Below, piece by piece: positions 13,092 to 13,354 of a stretch of DNA of 13,354 nucleotides. The position numbers and the translations under genes were made by a program. The stretch lies in the NCBI GenBank assembly GCA_040756415.1, contig JBFLYZ010000083.1:1-13354 (forward strand), in the 5' to 3' direction. Source of the DNA: JBFLYZ01 sp040756415 (GTDB taxonomy: Bacteria; Bacteroidota; Bacteroidia; JADZBD01). The stretch's first letter is position 1; each line of letters opens with the position of its first letter. The notes beneath the pieces were generated by a model that made no database searches, was not told where the DNA came from, and worked only from the letters and a program-made list of their open reading frames with translations.

Positions 13092-13354
13092 TTTTCTCTC
13101 CACGTCAAGGATAATATCCTTTTCCTGTAAGGAAATTAGTTCTTTTTTAGTGAATATTTTTCGAAAAATATAGTCCTCGCTTTGTGTGGTGTAGAATTCG
13201 TCCTGTTTTTGAAAAACTCTTCTGTTCATCATAAACATAAAAGTGTCGGAATGCATTCTCATTAATATAGCGGTAGTATAGTGGTTGCTGCTGACCTCGA
13301 TCTTGTATATATCATATAATTTAGGATTTTGTATTCTTTCGAGATCGATAGAAT
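13074..13354 (-). CDS. Partial unrecognised gene entering from the right edge (C-terminal part)
   Basis: On the minus strand the frame ending at the TAG (13074-13076) stays open all the way to the window end, giving at least 92 C-terminal residues, so it is a 3' fragment of a longer gene rather than a small ORF starting at 13262. The visible protein is charged and Lys/Glu/Asp/Phe-rich (RRVFQKQDEFY, FRKIFTKKELISLQEKDIILD), with no membrane segment or motif I recognise. Base composition is about one-third GC, far below the aldolase and all other genes here, which suggests a different origin or weak codon constraint. Its last 18 bases overlap the aldolase end convergently. It could be an acquired accessory gene; the open frame alone is modest evidence. 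Confidence 0.6.
   Translation of the reverse strand, partial: SIDLERIQNPKLYDIYKIEVSSNHYTTAILMRMHSDTFMFMMNRRVFQKQDEFYTTQSEDYIFRKIFTKKELISLQEKDIILDVERKLTDFP

Noticed and set aside
13107..13121. Palindrome AAGGATAATATCCTT just after the aldolase gene, considered as a terminator
   Set aside because: The loop would be a single base, no clean T-run follows, and it lies within the partial coding region on the other strand.
13268..13325. tRNA-like words (TAGTATAGTGGT resembling a tRNA D-arm/box A)
   Set aside because: No acceptor stem, anticodon stem or GTTCGA T-loop can be folded around it, and an open reading frame runs through it.

Overview
The window reads as chromosomal DNA of a member of the Bacteroidota. 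The evidence is a short primary sigma factor (290 aa, no region 1.1), a TonB-dependent receptor with an N-terminal carboxypeptidase-regulatory-like domain, a PorE-like TPR/beta-propeller protein, secreted proteins with typical Bacteroidota signal peptides, and promoter matches to the Bacteroidota -7 element TAnnTTTG. Most genes are fairly GC-rich, while the last 260 bases are about one-third GC. I cannot place it below phylum from the sequence alone.

Layout. 209-2563 (+): TonB-dependent outer-membrane receptor. 2681-3553 (+): primary sigma factor RpoD/SigA, closed by a perfect 12-bp terminator hairpin. 3622-4278 (+): ribulose-phosphate 3-epimerase. 4378-4995 (+): PaiB-type FMN-binding protein, overlapping by four bases (ATGA) a secreted TolB-like propeller protein at 4992-5891 (+). 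6098-8902 (-): large periplasmic TPR / five-blade propeller / carboxypeptidase-regulatory-like protein ending in three SPOR-like repeats. 9026-9667 (+): class I O-methyltransferase. 11984-10386 (-) and 10382-9669 (-): a two-gene unit of a secreted subtilisin-family protease and a small predicted outer-membrane beta-barrel. 12054-13091 (+): threonine aldolase. 13354-13074 (-): the C-terminal end of an AT-rich, unrecognised gene entering from the right edge.

How the genes relate. Most are housekeeping or envelope genes and do not form one pathway. The clear co-transcription candidates are the PaiB-like/propeller pair and the protease/barrel pair. The strongest oddities are (a) the PorE-like protein whose usual OmpA-type peptidoglycan-binding tail seems to be replaced by three SPOR-like repeats, (b) degenerate 7-nt tandem repeats around the PaiB/propeller pair, one of which encodes the propeller protein's signal peptide, (c) promoter elements only four bases from the start codon of two genes, suggesting leaderless mRNAs, and (d) the AT-rich partial gene overlapping the aldolase end. 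I see no CRISPR array, transposase, integrase, rRNA or tRNA, and no obvious defence or biosynthetic cluster.
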